NCBI GenBank assembly: GCA_021234155.1
Contig: JAJEKV010000041.1
Coordinates: 7,262,917 to 7,326,916, forward strand
DNA length: 64,000 bases
DNA from: Isoetes taiwanensis
Lineage: Eukaryota > Streptophyta > Lycopodiopsida > Isoetales > Isoetaceae
Reading direction: 5' to 3'
Made by a program: the position numbers and the translations under genes. Below are positions 23,924 to 35,657 of this stretch, piece after piece (the stretch's first letter is position 1; the number at the start of each line of letters is the position of its first letter). The notes below the pieces were generated by a model. It saw only the letters and a list, made by a program, of their open reading frames with translations, was not told where the DNA came from and did not search any database.

Positions 23924-25996
23924 TGTTGACCCTAAACCTGGCTTAAGGATCAACCACAAGGAACCAACTTGAGTTTTCACTCAAATTGGGGTTAGAACCT
24001 CCAGATCACTTAAGGTGATCAATCTATGCAAGCTAATTTCAGAGACAAGTTCAAAAACTTGAAGTTTTATACCTTTCCCATTTCCAGAAATTGGCACCTT
24101 TGCCAAAACAGTTGTGGTATTGATATGCAGATCGATTTTTTGAGTCAATCAATCCTTTGTAGACTTAGTCAAAAAGTTGTAGGTAACCAATGGTAAAGCC
24201 GACGACCAAGTCGAAACATAGTTTGTGAGTTATTCGAGCTCAAAGTGCGGTCAAAATTTGGTCAATAGCGGTCAAATCTGAAAACAAAGTGATCGAGATT
24301 GGGATTTTGGAGTTGCCGACGAAGTTTTGAGAATTTCCAAAGCAAATGTCTTTGTAATGATGATAAGGAATATAGGCAAATGGTCAGATTGTCGTTTGGA
24401 TAAGCAAAAGTAATTTTTGTGGCTGGATTTGGCAAAATACAGTCAAGAATAGTCAAAACAGAATGCAAAAATTTCTAACTCAAGTTGTGAGTGGGATTTT
24501 TTGGATTTTTCAAGACATATAGGTGCCAGATGCTTCAATGATTGATGGCAAATGGGTCAAAAGTAATCAAAAGTGCTCGGGGATTTTCTGTAGAATTTTG
24601 AACAGAGAAAAATTGTAAAGAATCATAACAGAGACAATTTCTTCAAGTAGGCATCGAATTTCATTGATAGGAATGTAAATCAATCATAATAATGTTGGGT
24701 AATAGTGCTTCAGTACTTCAAAATCAACTTCAGGTCAATAGAAAATTTCAATAGATAATTTCCAACCAAATCTCTTGTGACTTGATGGGAGTACTTCGAG
24801 TCTTCCAAAATCCTTCTAGTCATGCTCAAGAATGATCCAAGAAGGTTTGTACATACGGGCCTTCAAAAATGTCTCGATTGTATGTCCTCGTATATAGTTT
24901 CAAAATTTGGTTTTGGTGGTTTTTGGTCATAAGTTTAGGCTTGATCACATTTGCTTAAGTTCGGAATCCAAAAATAGGGTGGTTTCAGAGGGAATGGAGC
25001 GAGGGAAGGCAAGATTCGAGCCGGATTTCTAGTTTTAGGGTTCTTCAGCCGTATTTTCGCCAAACCTTCGCGATACGGTTTCGTATTTTTTAAAGAATAT
25101 GTCGCGTATATGCTGTATTTGGCCATTTTTGAGATCTCACCCAATGGTTCAAGGTATTTATCCAAGGAAGTCTTAGGAATAACAACAAATTCTTAAACCA
25201 TAGGAGATTTTCCACACGTGTGAAGGATAGAAAATCCTTTGGGCATCTTTTGGCAAAGTTTTTGGAATATACCACAAGGAATATGGTGGAATAAGAACGA
25301 GGGCAAAAGAAATTATGAAGAACCATTAAAGGGGCAAAAAATTGATAAAGAAAAAGGAGGAATATATTTTTTGAAGCCAATGCTTTGAGTAGGTTTTCAA
25401 ATAGGCAAGGTGATGGCATGTTTGAAAGAAGTGATAAAGAGCTTGGGCATGATAGCAATTATGGCAAGGAAAGCAATGATAAGGGAATGAACTAAAGGTA
25501 TGGTACAATGCTGAACCACAAGTGCAAAAAATGGGGGTAGTGGGGTAAATATTTATGACAAAGAAAAGCAATTTTTGAGGGCAATGGTGTAAAGTGGTCA
25601 TGAAGAGTGAATAGGGGAAATGTCATGGGATAATGGGCAAATAAGTTATGGATATGGAAAGAAAATGGCTAGGCAAGGTGAATGGCAAGGATGGAACCAC
25701 ATACAAAGGAGTCTTCCAAACTTCAACTTCCAAACTTCAAGCAATGTCTTCCAAACTTCACAACCCAGAATCTTCTAGAGCATATTCTTTGACTAAGCAT
25801 TTTGACCTCTAATAAAGTACCTCATGTGAGTCTTGAACCTTGAATACTTGTTGACTTGAAGAATGAATTCCCCTTGACCTCCACATCAATGTTAAATACC
25901 AAGATTCTTCCAAACTTTGACCTAGTCTTCCAAGATAAATTGACCTAGTTTGAATGCATAGACCACAATTAGCATGTTGCCCTTTTGGGGGCAACA
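23924..25996 (-). repeat. 3' LTR of element A
   Basis: On the + strand it reads TGTTGACCC ... GGGGGCAACA. TATATA at 24891-24896 (- strand) is the candidate core promoter, and the conserved cgcgatacg motif lies at 25069-25077. The block 24150-24970 differs from the partner LTR almost only at CAG/CTG positions. Confidence 0.93.
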
Positions 25997-26842
25997 TCTC
26001 GCCAAAACAAGAAAAAGGCTGGTCCCCTCAGCCATGTGATGTCAAAAAATGAGTAACTAGAGGGGTCTTCCACTTTATGCCAAAGTGTCCAAATAGAGAT
26101 GTGAGAGTGTGAAGTGCAAATGTGGGTGAAGTGAGTATGAATGTGGTGAGGGAATAATATGGATAAAAAAGGGTAGAAGTGAATGTGAGTATGACAAAAG
26201 GGTGGTGGAATGATTGTGAATGGAATGAGGTGAGTGAAAAGAAAGTGAGTGTAGTGATGAACTGGAGATGAGGTGAGTGTGCAAGTGTTTGAGGCCTCGC
26301 CAAAACAAGAAAATGTATGCATGCTCCTTTCCTGATCTTCAAAGGTTGCAGCTCTGCTATGATGGTAAAGATGAATTGCAGAGTGCTTGGGAGTGAAAAC
26401 AAGAATGAGAGGTTTTAAATGGCAGGTAGGACTAAATGTGACAGATGAGAAAGATGGAACAAGAATGCACCTGTCATGGAAACACATAAACCAATTAGTC
26501 TCAATTACTTGCAACTCTGCTATGATGGTGAAGGTGACTTTGCAGAGTGCTGGTAGAGGTATGAAAGAGGAATAAGGGGCTGAGTGGATGGTAGGACTAT
26601 TTAAAAATAGATGAGAAAATGGAGGAAGGGTGCTCCTGCATATGACACTTGGTAATTAGTAACATCAGTCCTGTTCTTGAAATCATGTATACCTTGTCTG
26701 ATCAGGTCATCCTAGAAAACATGAAGCCAATCATATTAGAGTAGTGTGCTCAAAATCAAACTGATCTAGCCTGCTGAAATAAAAGATGCTCAAAAGTCAA
26801 ACTGATTTAACTACCTTAAATCTACTACAAACTTCTAAGCTT
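25997..26842 (-). other. 3' non-coding region of element A with paired hairpin repeats
   Basis: The region lies between the integrase stop and the 3' LTR. It holds two copies (about 26346-26374 and 26510-26546) of an inverted repeat whose arms are CTCTGC and GCAGAG around a loop of about 24 bases. It also has a GT/GA-rich stretch and, next to the LTR, a conserved block (ggctgaggggaccagcc ... ggcgaga). The same layout occurs in B, C and D. The small open frames here are not genes. Confidence 0.6.
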
Positions 26843-27805
26843 TTAATGTAAAAAGAGGGACAAGCAAGTATGCTGGTCCCAATACCTTTTCAGGTGCAGA
26901 ATGTTGATAGGATTTGGCAATGGCATCCCTGAAGCAACTTCTTGTAGCCAATAAGAATTTGTACCTGCAGGATCCAGCACTACAAAGGGTCCCTCCCAGA
27001 TGTTATCAAATTTGCCAGCTGAGTCCTCCTTTGACTTGTTCCATTTGAGAGCAAGCTCTCCTTTTTTAAAGGTGCCTTGTATTTTGTGGGCAGCCTTAAA
27101 TGCAGCCAGATCTTTAGCCTTTTTCAGCAAGTTTGTGTTCTCAGCTTCCATTCTGTACTCATCCAAATGTAACAAGGCATCCAGTCTTTCCTGTAAGGCA
27201 TGTTCAAAAGGTAAGCACAATTTATGAGCTAATCTTAAGGAAGGTAGCTCGAGTTCTACTGGTAGAACTGCTTCTATGCCATAAACCAAATTGAAAGGTG
27301 TATGGTTTGTAGCTGTTTTGATGGTGACTCTATAAGCCCAAAGTGCATCCACTATTTTGATATGCCAATCCCTTTTGTTGACCTCAATTGTCTTCTGTAA
27401 AATGTTTTTCAACACTTTGTTAGTAGCTTCAGCTTGTCCATTACCCTGAGGATAGTATGAGGAGCTCTTGGTATGTTTGACCTTCAAAATACCCAACAAA
27501 TTAGTAATGACTTCATTAACAAAGGGAGTACCTCTATCAGAATGTATCTGGAAAGGAATACCAAACCTAGAGCAAACAAACTCATGTAAGAATCTTGCAG
27601 TGGTGAGGGCATTGGCTTGCCTCAAAGGTATGGCCTCTGCCCATTTAGTAAAATAGTCTGTAGCCACAATAATATGCTGATGTTGACCTGTAGAAGAAGG
27701 GTTAATAGGACCAATATAATCTAACCCCCAAATTTGAAAAGGTCCTGGGGATATAATAGGATTCAGGGCAGCTGGTAATAAAATCCTTTTGCTAAAAATC
27801 GACAC
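26843..27805 (-). pseudogene. Element A integrase (core and C-terminus)
   Basis: A 320-residue open frame begins just after the zinc-binding CxxC. It holds the DDE core: IWGLDYIGP, HSDRGTPF and NGQAEATNK, with the second Asp and the Glu 35 residues apart. A C-terminal DNA-binding part (KGELALKWNK, WEGPFVVLDPAGTNSYWL) and the ending HLKRYWDQH follow. No chromodomain. The frame is intact but cut off from RT by breaks near 27806 and 28250. Confidence 0.9.
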
Positions 27806-27893
27806 TTATGGCAAGTCTTGATGATCTCATAGCAATCTTTAAAAGCAAGAGGCCAATAATACCCGGACCTAAGGATCTTTTTGGCGATTGGTA

Positions 27894-28511
27894 TCACCAA
27901 ACAAAATGTCCCCCACAGATACCCTTATGCATTTCCCTAATAATTAAGGTAGATTCATCTTCACTTACACATCTCAACAAAATCCCATCCCTATTGACTT
28001 TGCACAGAACATTGTCTATCGGCTTGAATTTATGCGCACTTGTCCTTAAGCCTTCTTTTTCTGATTTGGAGTGAGGTTTGGAGAAGTGAATCCATGTTGC
28101 AAAAAAATCCCTAATAGGTTGCTGCCATCCTCCTTGGGCTTGATCTCCCCGAGTTACTTCTAAATGTGCTACTGCAAATGAAGTGTCAGTAGTATTCAAT
28201 TCATCCTCATGATCAAAAAATATATAAGGCAAGTAAAGGCTAGGATTTTCGTGTCAAGTGCAACTCTTTTTACAGAAATATCATAACTTTGCAACTTACA
28301 AGCCCACCTTTGGATCTTTGGTTTATTAGTTGCTTTACCAAATAGCAATCCCATTGGATTTTGCTTCATATGAACTTGAACTTGGCTTTTTTAGAAGTAG
28401 GTGCCCCCGCCTATTGATGAGGAACATGAGAGCAAAAAGACACTTTTTCTATTACGGTATATCTTTCTTCAAGAGCAGACCATTGCTTGCTTGCAAAAAA
28501 CTATGGTGTGC
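27894..28511 (-). pseudogene. Element A degenerate RNase H and integrase zinc region, broken
   Basis: Pieces in shifting frames correspond to the native RNase H (about 28511-28250) and the linker plus HHCC region (28232-27894, with REMHKGICGGHF). Frames change at several points. At 27796, 27861, 27882, 28019, 28033 and 28452 the sequence has CG-containing strings where element D has CAG or CTG, so part of the damage may be artefact. Confidence 0.75.
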
Positions 28512-29654
28512 TTATCCCGCAAAATGGCTAAACCTATAGCCTTTTTGTAATGATGATATAAACCTCAAATGGCGAGGCTCAAATCTTTTTTTTAAAAGAG
28601 TAGCTTCACATATGGATAAAATAAGAAAGTCAAAAGCTTCTTGGCACTCTGGAGTCCATGTGATAGGTATGTGCTTGCTTTCAGATTTAGAAAACTTCCC
28701 TATCCTGGTCAACCTAGAGATAGGACTTAAGATATGAGCAAAATTTGGAATATACATCCTAAGGAAACTTGTCATACCAATGAAACTCTTAACCTGCTTC
28801 AAATTCTTGGGAGGTACCAGTTTCTTGAGAGCTTCAACTTTATCTTGAGCAACTTGAATACCTTGGCTGGATACCTCATGTCCCAAGAGTTGCCCTTTGG
28901 ATGCAAAAAAGATGCATTTTTTTGGATTTAGATTGACTCCTGAAGTCCCGCATAAAGAACAGATTTTTGCAAGCAATTCCACATGGTTATTAGCATGAGA
29001 ACCCAAGCAAAGGTCATCCAAATACACTCTAAATTCTTCAGCAGCCATAGTTTTGAAAATGACATCCATTGCTCTTTGGAAGGTAGCTGGGGCATTCATT
29101 AGGCCAAATGGCATTCTTTTCATAGCATAAGTACCCCATGGAGTGATAAATGAGGTCTTTGGCTGGTCTTCCTCTTTGATACTAATCTGGTTGAACCCTG
29201 AAAAGCCATCCAAGAATGAGTACATGTCTTTCCCTGCAACAGCATATAGAATTTCTTCCAAAAAAGGCAAGGGATAACAATCTTTTATAGTGGCTTTGTT
29301 CAAATCTCGATAATCTATGCAAATTCTCAGAGCTCCATTCTTTTTTTCCACTGGAACAATGCAGGATACCCATTCAGGGTTGATGATCTCTACAATGACA
29401 CCTGCATCCAACATCTTATGCAATTCATCTTTGATTAGATCTAAAAGTGAAGCATTTATTCTTCTTAACCAAAAGACAGGGCTTACACCCTTCCTTAATT
29501 TTAATTTCAAATTGACATACCTCCTCTTTGATACCAATAAGCTCAGAATAATCCCAAGCAAACACATCACTTCTCTCTTCAAAGAATTTATTGATCTCTT
29601 CCTTATTTTGTGTGTCAAAAAGATCTCCCACAAACAGAGTTCTTTCCTGGCCAT
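28512..29654 (-). pseudogene. Element A reverse transcriptase
   Basis: A frame of 380 residues with RT motifs ICIDYRDLNKATIKD, FLDGFSGFNQI, PFGLMNAPATFQ and the catalytic YLDD, then KGQLLGHEVSSQGIQV and SFIGMTSFLRMYIPNF. It runs into the start of the native RNase H, where the frame breaks. RT copies the element RNA into DNA. It overlaps the aRH frame (29425-30345), which shows a frameshift near 29470 in what was one polyprotein. Confidence 0.9.
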
Positions 29655-30345
29655 GCTTGTTGATTATAACTTCATTGGTTGCCTTTTCCTGGGATGCATT
29701 TATAACTAGTATGGGACAGAGCTCCTTAGCCTCATCCTCATCGAAATCTTCCTCTGGTATAGCTCCCTCAGATAAATAAGTCATCAAAGTGTCTCTGCAC
29801 AAAGCATCAGCTTCCCAATTCTGCTCTCTTGGGATATGAGTAATTTCCCAAGAGGTAAAATGAGCAAGCATTCCCATTATCTGGTTTCTCTGGAGCTCCA
29901 TATCAGCATTCTTGGCTTGATATTCACCATTTACCTGTCTGCAGACTAACTGTGAATCCCCATAGATATGTATAATTGAGATATCCATAGCTCTAGCTTC
30001 CTGGAGACCTGCAATCAAAGCCTTGTATTCTGCTACATTAGAAGTTATTTGGGGAAAAATCCTTCCTACCTTAGCCAAAAGTTTATTGGCAGTATCTTTT
30101 AATATAGCTGCAGATGAAGCTACATTCAATTTCTTTGATATTCCTCCATCAAACCATAAACAACCTCTTCTGCCATCTTCAGAAGGTAGTGCACACTCTC
30201 TAATTAAAGGAATCAACTCAATTTTCTTTGTGTTAGGAGTTGCTAGACTGTAGGATCCTAGTGGTTCTTCTATAAGCATTTCTTTGATAAAATGTACCTC
30301 GTCATTAAAGCCATAAGAACCATCTTGATTGTAGATTGTGGCCAC
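29425..30345 (-). pseudogene. Element A archaeal-type RNase H (upstream of RT)
   Basis: A 306-residue frame. The aRH domain (about residues 60-180) shows CLWFDGGISKK, NVAEYKALIAGLQEA, IYGDSQLVCRQV and NWEADALCRD, so all four catalytic acidic positions are kept. It lies between protease and RT, whereas plant Tat/Ogre elements usually have it between native RNase H and integrase. The downstream linker (VFAWDYSEL) leads into RT. Confidence 0.9.
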
Positions 30346-30986
30346 TTGAGTGCCATTTGAAATGGTGCATCTCCCTTCGAGACCCAGATTGGCCTAGCAT
30401 CAATCAGTAGCCATCCACCTCTTTCCCCAAAGAAGAGATCATATATGTCTGCATCTTCTCCTAGATCTTCAAAAGCAACAACAACAAAATTGGCAGCTAC
30501 AACAATGCCTTCAGTGTTAACAGGGACCTTGGTCACAATTCCAACTGGTGCTATCTTAGCATTAGAAAAAGATTTTAACAAAACAGATGACCTTTTATCT
30601 ATCTCGAGCCCACATTTTTTCATAACATGATATGGCATGATATTTAAAGGTGAGCCTCCATCTAACAACACATTGGAAAAAGAATAACCTCCTAGAGTGG
30701 CTGAACACATAAAGGCACCTGGATCCTCCTCATTTTGGACCAGAATAAGATTAGTGGCATTTGCAACACCTACACAAGCTACTGCTTCACTAAAAGTAGT
30801 TTGTTGTAGCAACTTTTTCCTATAACCAGGTGCAATCTTTAACAATGTAAATAAGTCCACACTTACTTTGGAATTTTTTAGTAAAACATCCAAGTCATCA
30901 AAGTCATGATCTTTCTTACCATATTTTTGTTGGGGAGGTGGAGCTATTTCTTGAGGAGGGGCTTCCATAACAGGTGGTGGTGGCAA
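30270..30986 (-). pseudogene. Element A aspartic protease
   Basis: A 238-residue frame. The active-site loop reads VLLDGGSPLNIMP (Asp-Gly-Gly in place of the more common Asp-Thr/Ser-Gly), and the C-terminal part has DIYDLFFG. A pro-rich leader (IAPPPQQKYGKK) precedes it. Retroelement proteases cut Gag and Pol into working parts. The frame shifts just before aRH. Confidence 0.85.
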
Positions 30987-31019
30987 GTCTTTGATCTCCT
31001 AAAATGCTCTGGAACAAAC

Positions 31020-32242
31020 TTGGTAGGCTCAAGCAAGTTTATGGGGATCTCCCATACTTACGGTTTGTACCACCATCACTTCTTGAGTCTTTGGCATCTC
31101 TCAGAACTTGTACAAACCTTATAGAGCTAGTAGGCTCTGCAAATCTTACATGAGGAGTTGCCTCGGACTTCTTTTCCCTCTCTTGCTTGGCAAAATATTC
31201 TTTAACAATTGCATCCGAGGTCAAGTATGGCCAATTTCATTGCAAAAAGCACGATTTGGACATTCTCTACCAAAGTGACCTTTCTTTTTACATTTAGGAC
31301 ATATTTGCCAATAACAAATGTCATTTGGATGTGAAGTTCTATTGCAATGAATACATTCGGGGGTAAGTTCTACCTGCCCCGCTTGCCTTGAGCTCCACAA
31401 GTTGTTTGGTCATACGCTAAAGCTTCGGGTCACCTTTGTCGTCCGCCTTGACTTCTAAAATCGAGAATCGGCTTCTTCTTTTTCTTTTTCTTTGCACAAA
31501 GCATAAATAGGGGACGAATGATGAGATTCATAAGGACCATCAGTGGCATCGGGGTAAAAAGGATCATGATGAAAGCTATGGTGTTTTTCTCGGTAGGATA
31601 GAAAACATTTTGGTCAATTCGGTGGTCTTGGCAAAAACTTTGTAGATGGAATCAAAACCTTTCAAGAGGCTTGAATCTTGATAAGCTTCCTGTGAATTTC
31701 TGGTCTAGAAGATAAGCCTTTAATAAAGGAGGATACCAAAAAGAGTGTGGGAACAGTGACTTGAACTTTTTGGCATCTATTCATGAAGGTGATGAATCTC
31801 TCCTTATACTGGCTCACACTTTCACCTGCATAAATGGAGAAATTTTGCAACTCATTAACAAGGTCTTTAGGAGCATCACGTTTTCCAAACCTGTCCAAAA
31901 ACTTGGTGACAAGGTCATCCCAAGAAGTAGCTTCTCATAAGTCAGCCAAGCACCAGCTTCACTTTCCTCTTTAAAGCACTTTTCAAATTGTGATAGCTTG
32001 CATCCTTTTTTGAAGCCAAAATCCCTGTAATAATCTTCAAAGACTCTTAAAAAAGTATTAGCACTCATGCTGGAATCAAAAGTAGGCAATGGAGTAGGCA
32101 TATTCAACTCGAACTGATAAGGTAGGCTTTGAAGTAATCCACTTGCAAAATTAGGGGGAAGAGATCTATCTCTGAAAGGCTCTGAAGTCTCCTGATCTTC
32201 CATTGGTTCTTGCTCTGCTGGGAACTTTTGTTTTGGAGCCAT
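31020..32242 (-). pseudogene. Element A gag, broken
   Basis: The start MAPKQKFPAEQEP is intact and the capsid-like part (ANTFLRVFEDYYRDFGF, FEKCFKEESEAGAWL, DLVNELQNFSIYAGE) is readable in two overlapping frames (32242-31814, 31898-31662). The zinc-knuckle part (31380-31200) is shattered compared with elements C and D. Most differences at 31405-31670 sit on CAG/CTG sites, which suggests consensus error. Gag forms the particle and binds element RNA. Confidence 0.8.
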
Positions 32243-32263
32243 GAGTTCGAAAATCCAGGTAGA

Positions 32264-32282
32264 AATCTCGGTAGAACCTCCA
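32264..32282 (-). other. Primer-binding site of element A
   Basis: On the - strand it begins TGGAGGTTCTACCGAGATT, three bases after the LTR end TCAACA. It fits the 3' end of plant tRNA-Gln (from memory). The same site is seen in B (36054), C (45254) and D (57584 downward). Confidence 0.65.
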
Positions 32283-32285
32283 AAA

Positions 32286-34360
32286 TGTTGACCCTAAACC
32301 TGGCTTAAGGATCAACCACAAGGAACCAACTTGAGTTTTCACTCAAATTGGGGTTAGAACCTCCAGATCACTTAAGGTGATCAATCTATGCAAGCTAATT
32401 TCAGAGACAAGTTCAAAAACTTGAAGTTTTATACCTTTCCCATTTCCAGAAATTGGCACCTTTGCCAAAACAGTTGTGGTATTGATATGCAGATCGATTT
32501 TTTGAGTCAATCACTGTAGACTTAGTCAAAAAAGTTGTAGGTAACCAATGGTAAAGCTTCTGACCAAGTCAGAAACATAGTTTGTGAGTTATTCGAGCTC
32601 AAAGTGCGGTCAAAATTTGGTCAATAGCAGTCAAATCTGAAAACAGTGATCAGAGATTGGGATTTTGAAGTTGCCAGACGAGTTTTTGAGAATTTCCAAA
32701 GCAAATGTGCTGTAATGATGATAAGGAATATAGGCAAATGGTCAGATTGTCGTTTGGATAAGCAAAAGAAATTTTTGTGGCTGGATTTGGCAAAATACAG
32801 TCAAGAATAGTCAAAACAGAATGCAAAAATTTCTAACTCGAGTTGTGAGTGGGATTTTTTGGATTTTTCAAGACATATAGGTGCCAGATGCTTCAATGAT
32901 TGATGGCAAATGGGTCAAAAGTAATCAAAAGTGCTCGGGGATTTTCTGTAGAATTTTGAACAGAGAAAAATTGTAAAGAATCATAACAGAGACAATTTCT
33001 TCAAGTAGGCATCGAATTTCATTGATAGGAATGTAAATCAATCATAATAATGTTGGGTAATAGTGCTTCAGTACTTCAAAATCAACTTCAGGTCAATAGA
33101 AAATTTCAATAGATAATTTCCAACCAAATCTCTTGTGACTTGATCGGGGAGTACTCAGAGTCTTCCAAAATCCTTCTAGTCATGCTCAGCAATGATCACA
33201 GTAAGGTTTGTACACTTCTGGGCCTTCAAAAATGTCTCGATTGTATGTCCTCTGTATATAGTTTCAAAATTTGGTTTCGGTGGTTTTTTGGTCATAAGTT
33301 TAGGCTTGATCTGTTGCTTAAGTTCTGAAATCCAAAAATAGGGTGGTTTCAGAGGGAATGGAGCGAGGGAAGGCAAGATTCGAGCCGGATTTCTAGTTTT
33401 AGGGTTCTTCAGCCGTATTTTCGCCAAACCTTCGCGATACGGTTTCGTATTTTTGAAAGAATATGTCGCGTATATGCTGTATTTGGCCATTTTTGAGATC
33501 TCACCCAATGGTTCAAGGTATTTATCCAAGGAAGTCTTAGGAATAACAACAAATTCTTAAACCATAGGAGATTTTCCACACGTGTGAAGGATAGAAAATC
33601 CTTTGGGCATCTTTTGGCAAAGTTTTTGGAATATACCACAAGGAATATGGTGGAATAAGAACGAGGGCAAAAGAAATTATGAAGAACCATTAAAGGGGCA
33701 AAAAATTGATAAAGAAAAAGGAGGAATATATTTTTTGAAGCCAATGCTTTGAGTAGGTTTCCAAATAGGCAAGGTGATGGCATGTTTGAAAGAAGTGATA
33801 AAGAGCTTGGGCATGATAGCAATTATGGCAAGGAAAGCAATGATAAGGGAATGAACTAAAGGTATGGTACAATGCTGAACCACAAGTGCAAAAAATGGGG
33901 GTAGTGGGGTAAATATTTATGACAAAGAAAAGCAATTTTTGAGGGCAATGGTGTAAAGTGGTCATGAAGAGTGAATAGGGGAAATGTCATGGGATAATGG
34001 GCAAATAAGTTATGGATATGGAAAGAAAATGGCTAGGCAAGGTGAATGACAAGGATGGAACCACATACAAAGGAGTCTTCCAAACTTCAACTTCCAAACT
34101 TCAAGCAATGTCTTCCAAACTTCACAACCCAGAATCTTCTAGAGCATATTCTTTGACTAAGCATTTTGACCTCTAATAAAGTACCTCATGTGAGTCTTGA
34201 ACCTTGAATACTTGTTGACTTGAAGAATGAATTCCCCTTGACCTCCACATCAATGTTAAATACCAAGATTCTTCCAAACTTTGACCTAGTCTTCCAAGAT
34301 AAATTGACCTAGTTTGAATGCATAGACCACAATTAGCATGTTGCCCTTTTGGGGGCAACA
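32286..34360 (-). repeat. 5' LTR of element A
   Basis: 2,075 bases, partner of 23924-25996. TATATA at 33255-33260 and the cgcgatacg motif near 33433 are placed as in the other LTRs. The U3 end forms a short palindrome (TGTTGCCC ... GGGCAACA in coding direction). Confidence 0.93.
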
Positions 34361-34365
34361 GGCGG

Positions 34366-34825
34366 GTTCTTTCATACAGGTTCATTCTTTAATGTTTTAT
34401 TATATTTGCAAACACAAACACAAACACAAAGAATCAATAACAAAATAAAACATGTAAGCTTTTCGACAAACTTCTAAACAAAAATAAAGATAACTCCAAA
34501 CCAACAGAAACTCCAAAGATCCGGCTCCGGCTACCCACCAAAGGATCTTCCATGTGCAGTCTTGTCTGACCCCTGTCTACCTTTTCTGCGATATCTCTCT
34601 AACCTTAAGGAGTTACGAAAGATGATACCCAATTCAGAAACTAGACTCCGAGGGCTTTCTAGAATGCTTAAGATCGCTCCATTCTGATAATTGTTCGCCA
34701 GAGTTATGACATTTTAAAGTTTGCCCTTTTTTTTAATACTATTTGCCTTTTCGAACAATATCCTCTCCTTTTCAATAATAGAGATATCTTCCTATTCTTA
34801 CAAATTCTTATCTAGATAATCTCCT
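34366..34825 (-). mobile_element. Element S, second part
   Basis: The sequence continues S after element A (gttctttcatacagg). It includes an aaacacaaacaca run and ends at tctcct, where element C begins. It matches 61743-62204 almost base for base. Confidence 0.8.
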
Positions 34826-35657
34826 TGTTGCCCCTGGGGCAACATGCTAATTGTGATCTATGCATTCAAACTAGGTCAATTCATCTTGAAAGACTAGGTC
34901 AAAGTTTGGAAGATCTTGGTATTCAACATTGATATAGAGGTCAAAGGATGCTTACCTTCTAGATCAACAAGTGCTCAAGTTAAAAGTTCACAAGAGGTAT
35001 CTTATTTGGATCAAATGCCTAGTCAATAATATACTCTAGAAGAATCTGGGTTATGAAGTTTGGAAGGCATCTTTTTGAAGTTTGGAAGATAAAAGTTTGG
35101 AAGACTCCTGTATATATGGTACCAAATCCTGATTCTCTCCCTCTTTCCCCACTTCTGTGTTCATGCCTCATTCCCATTTGCTTTTATTTAACCATTGTGC
35201 CACTTCTATACTATATTTGCCAAGTTTGCCTATCTCGATTACTTCTCTAGCCATATTTTTCCTTCCTTTCATAACACTACCATTAAATATTTTTCTATAC
35301 CCATCCTCTTGAGACCCCATTATTCTAGCCATTCTTATTTCCTATTTCTTTCACCTTCATGACCTTCACTCATTTTCTTTGCACTTCATGGTATTTCCTC
35401 ACCCTAAGGCCTAAAGATGCCCTAGAATATGCTATGATTCCATCCCAAGTATACAAAATTCCCATGGTCTCAAACATTTCCAAGTATTCCTTGATTATTT
35501 CTAGAAGAACCATTAAGACCATGCTCGAAAATCTCAAAAATGCCAAAATACAGCATATTCTGAGCAAATACCTGCGAAAATACGGAATCGTATCGCGCCA
35601 TTTTCACGAAAAATACGGTCGGCACTCTAAATTTGAGTTTCTAGCTCGAATCATGCC
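34826..35657 (+). repeat. 5' LTR of element C, first part
   Basis: It begins TGTTGCCCCTGGGGCAACA. The conserved motif cgtatcgcg is at about 35588. It is interrupted after the target site ATGCC (35653-35657) by element B and continues at 44154. Confidence 0.88.

Larger units (their letters stand above)
23924..34360 (-). mobile_element. Element A: complete aRH-first Ty3/gypsy retrotransposon
   Basis: The element is 10,437 bases long, flanked by the 5-bp TSD GGCGG (23919-23923 and 34361-34365), and coded on the - strand. LTRs are 23924-25996 and 32286-34360. Order in coding direction: LTR, PBS, gag, protease, aRH, RT, degenerate RH, integrase, repeat-rich 3' region, LTR. Outside one block of about 800 bases (24150-24970) the LTRs differ at only a few positions, so the insertion is young. 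The coding frames carry several breaks, many at sites that look like sequencing error. Confidence 0.93.

Noticed and set aside
24150-24970. RIP-like or deamination mutation as the cause of the LTR differences
   Set aside because: The changes are not C-to-T or G-to-A; they include small insertions and deletions around CAG/CTG, often creating CG.
25090-25601. Overlapping Cys/Phe-rich open frames (also at 33409-33965)
   Set aside because: They lie in the two LTRs of element A, in LTR sequence without protein features.
26028-26514. His/Thr/Ser-rich open frames (also 42003-42314, 51313-51820, 60552-60986)
   Set aside because: They are translations of the C/A-rich 3' non-coding stretch in the retrotransposons; codon pattern follows the simple repeat.
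27000-27656. Antisense open frames within integrase (also 40674-40862, 52330-52974)
   Set aside because: They mirror the conserved integrase on the other strand and recur in each copy for that reason.
23924-34360. Integrated pararetrovirus (caulimovirus-like) origin
   Set aside because: Two long LTRs, a 5-bp TSD and an integrase with a DDE core show an LTR retrotransposon; no movement protein or coat protein of that group is seen.
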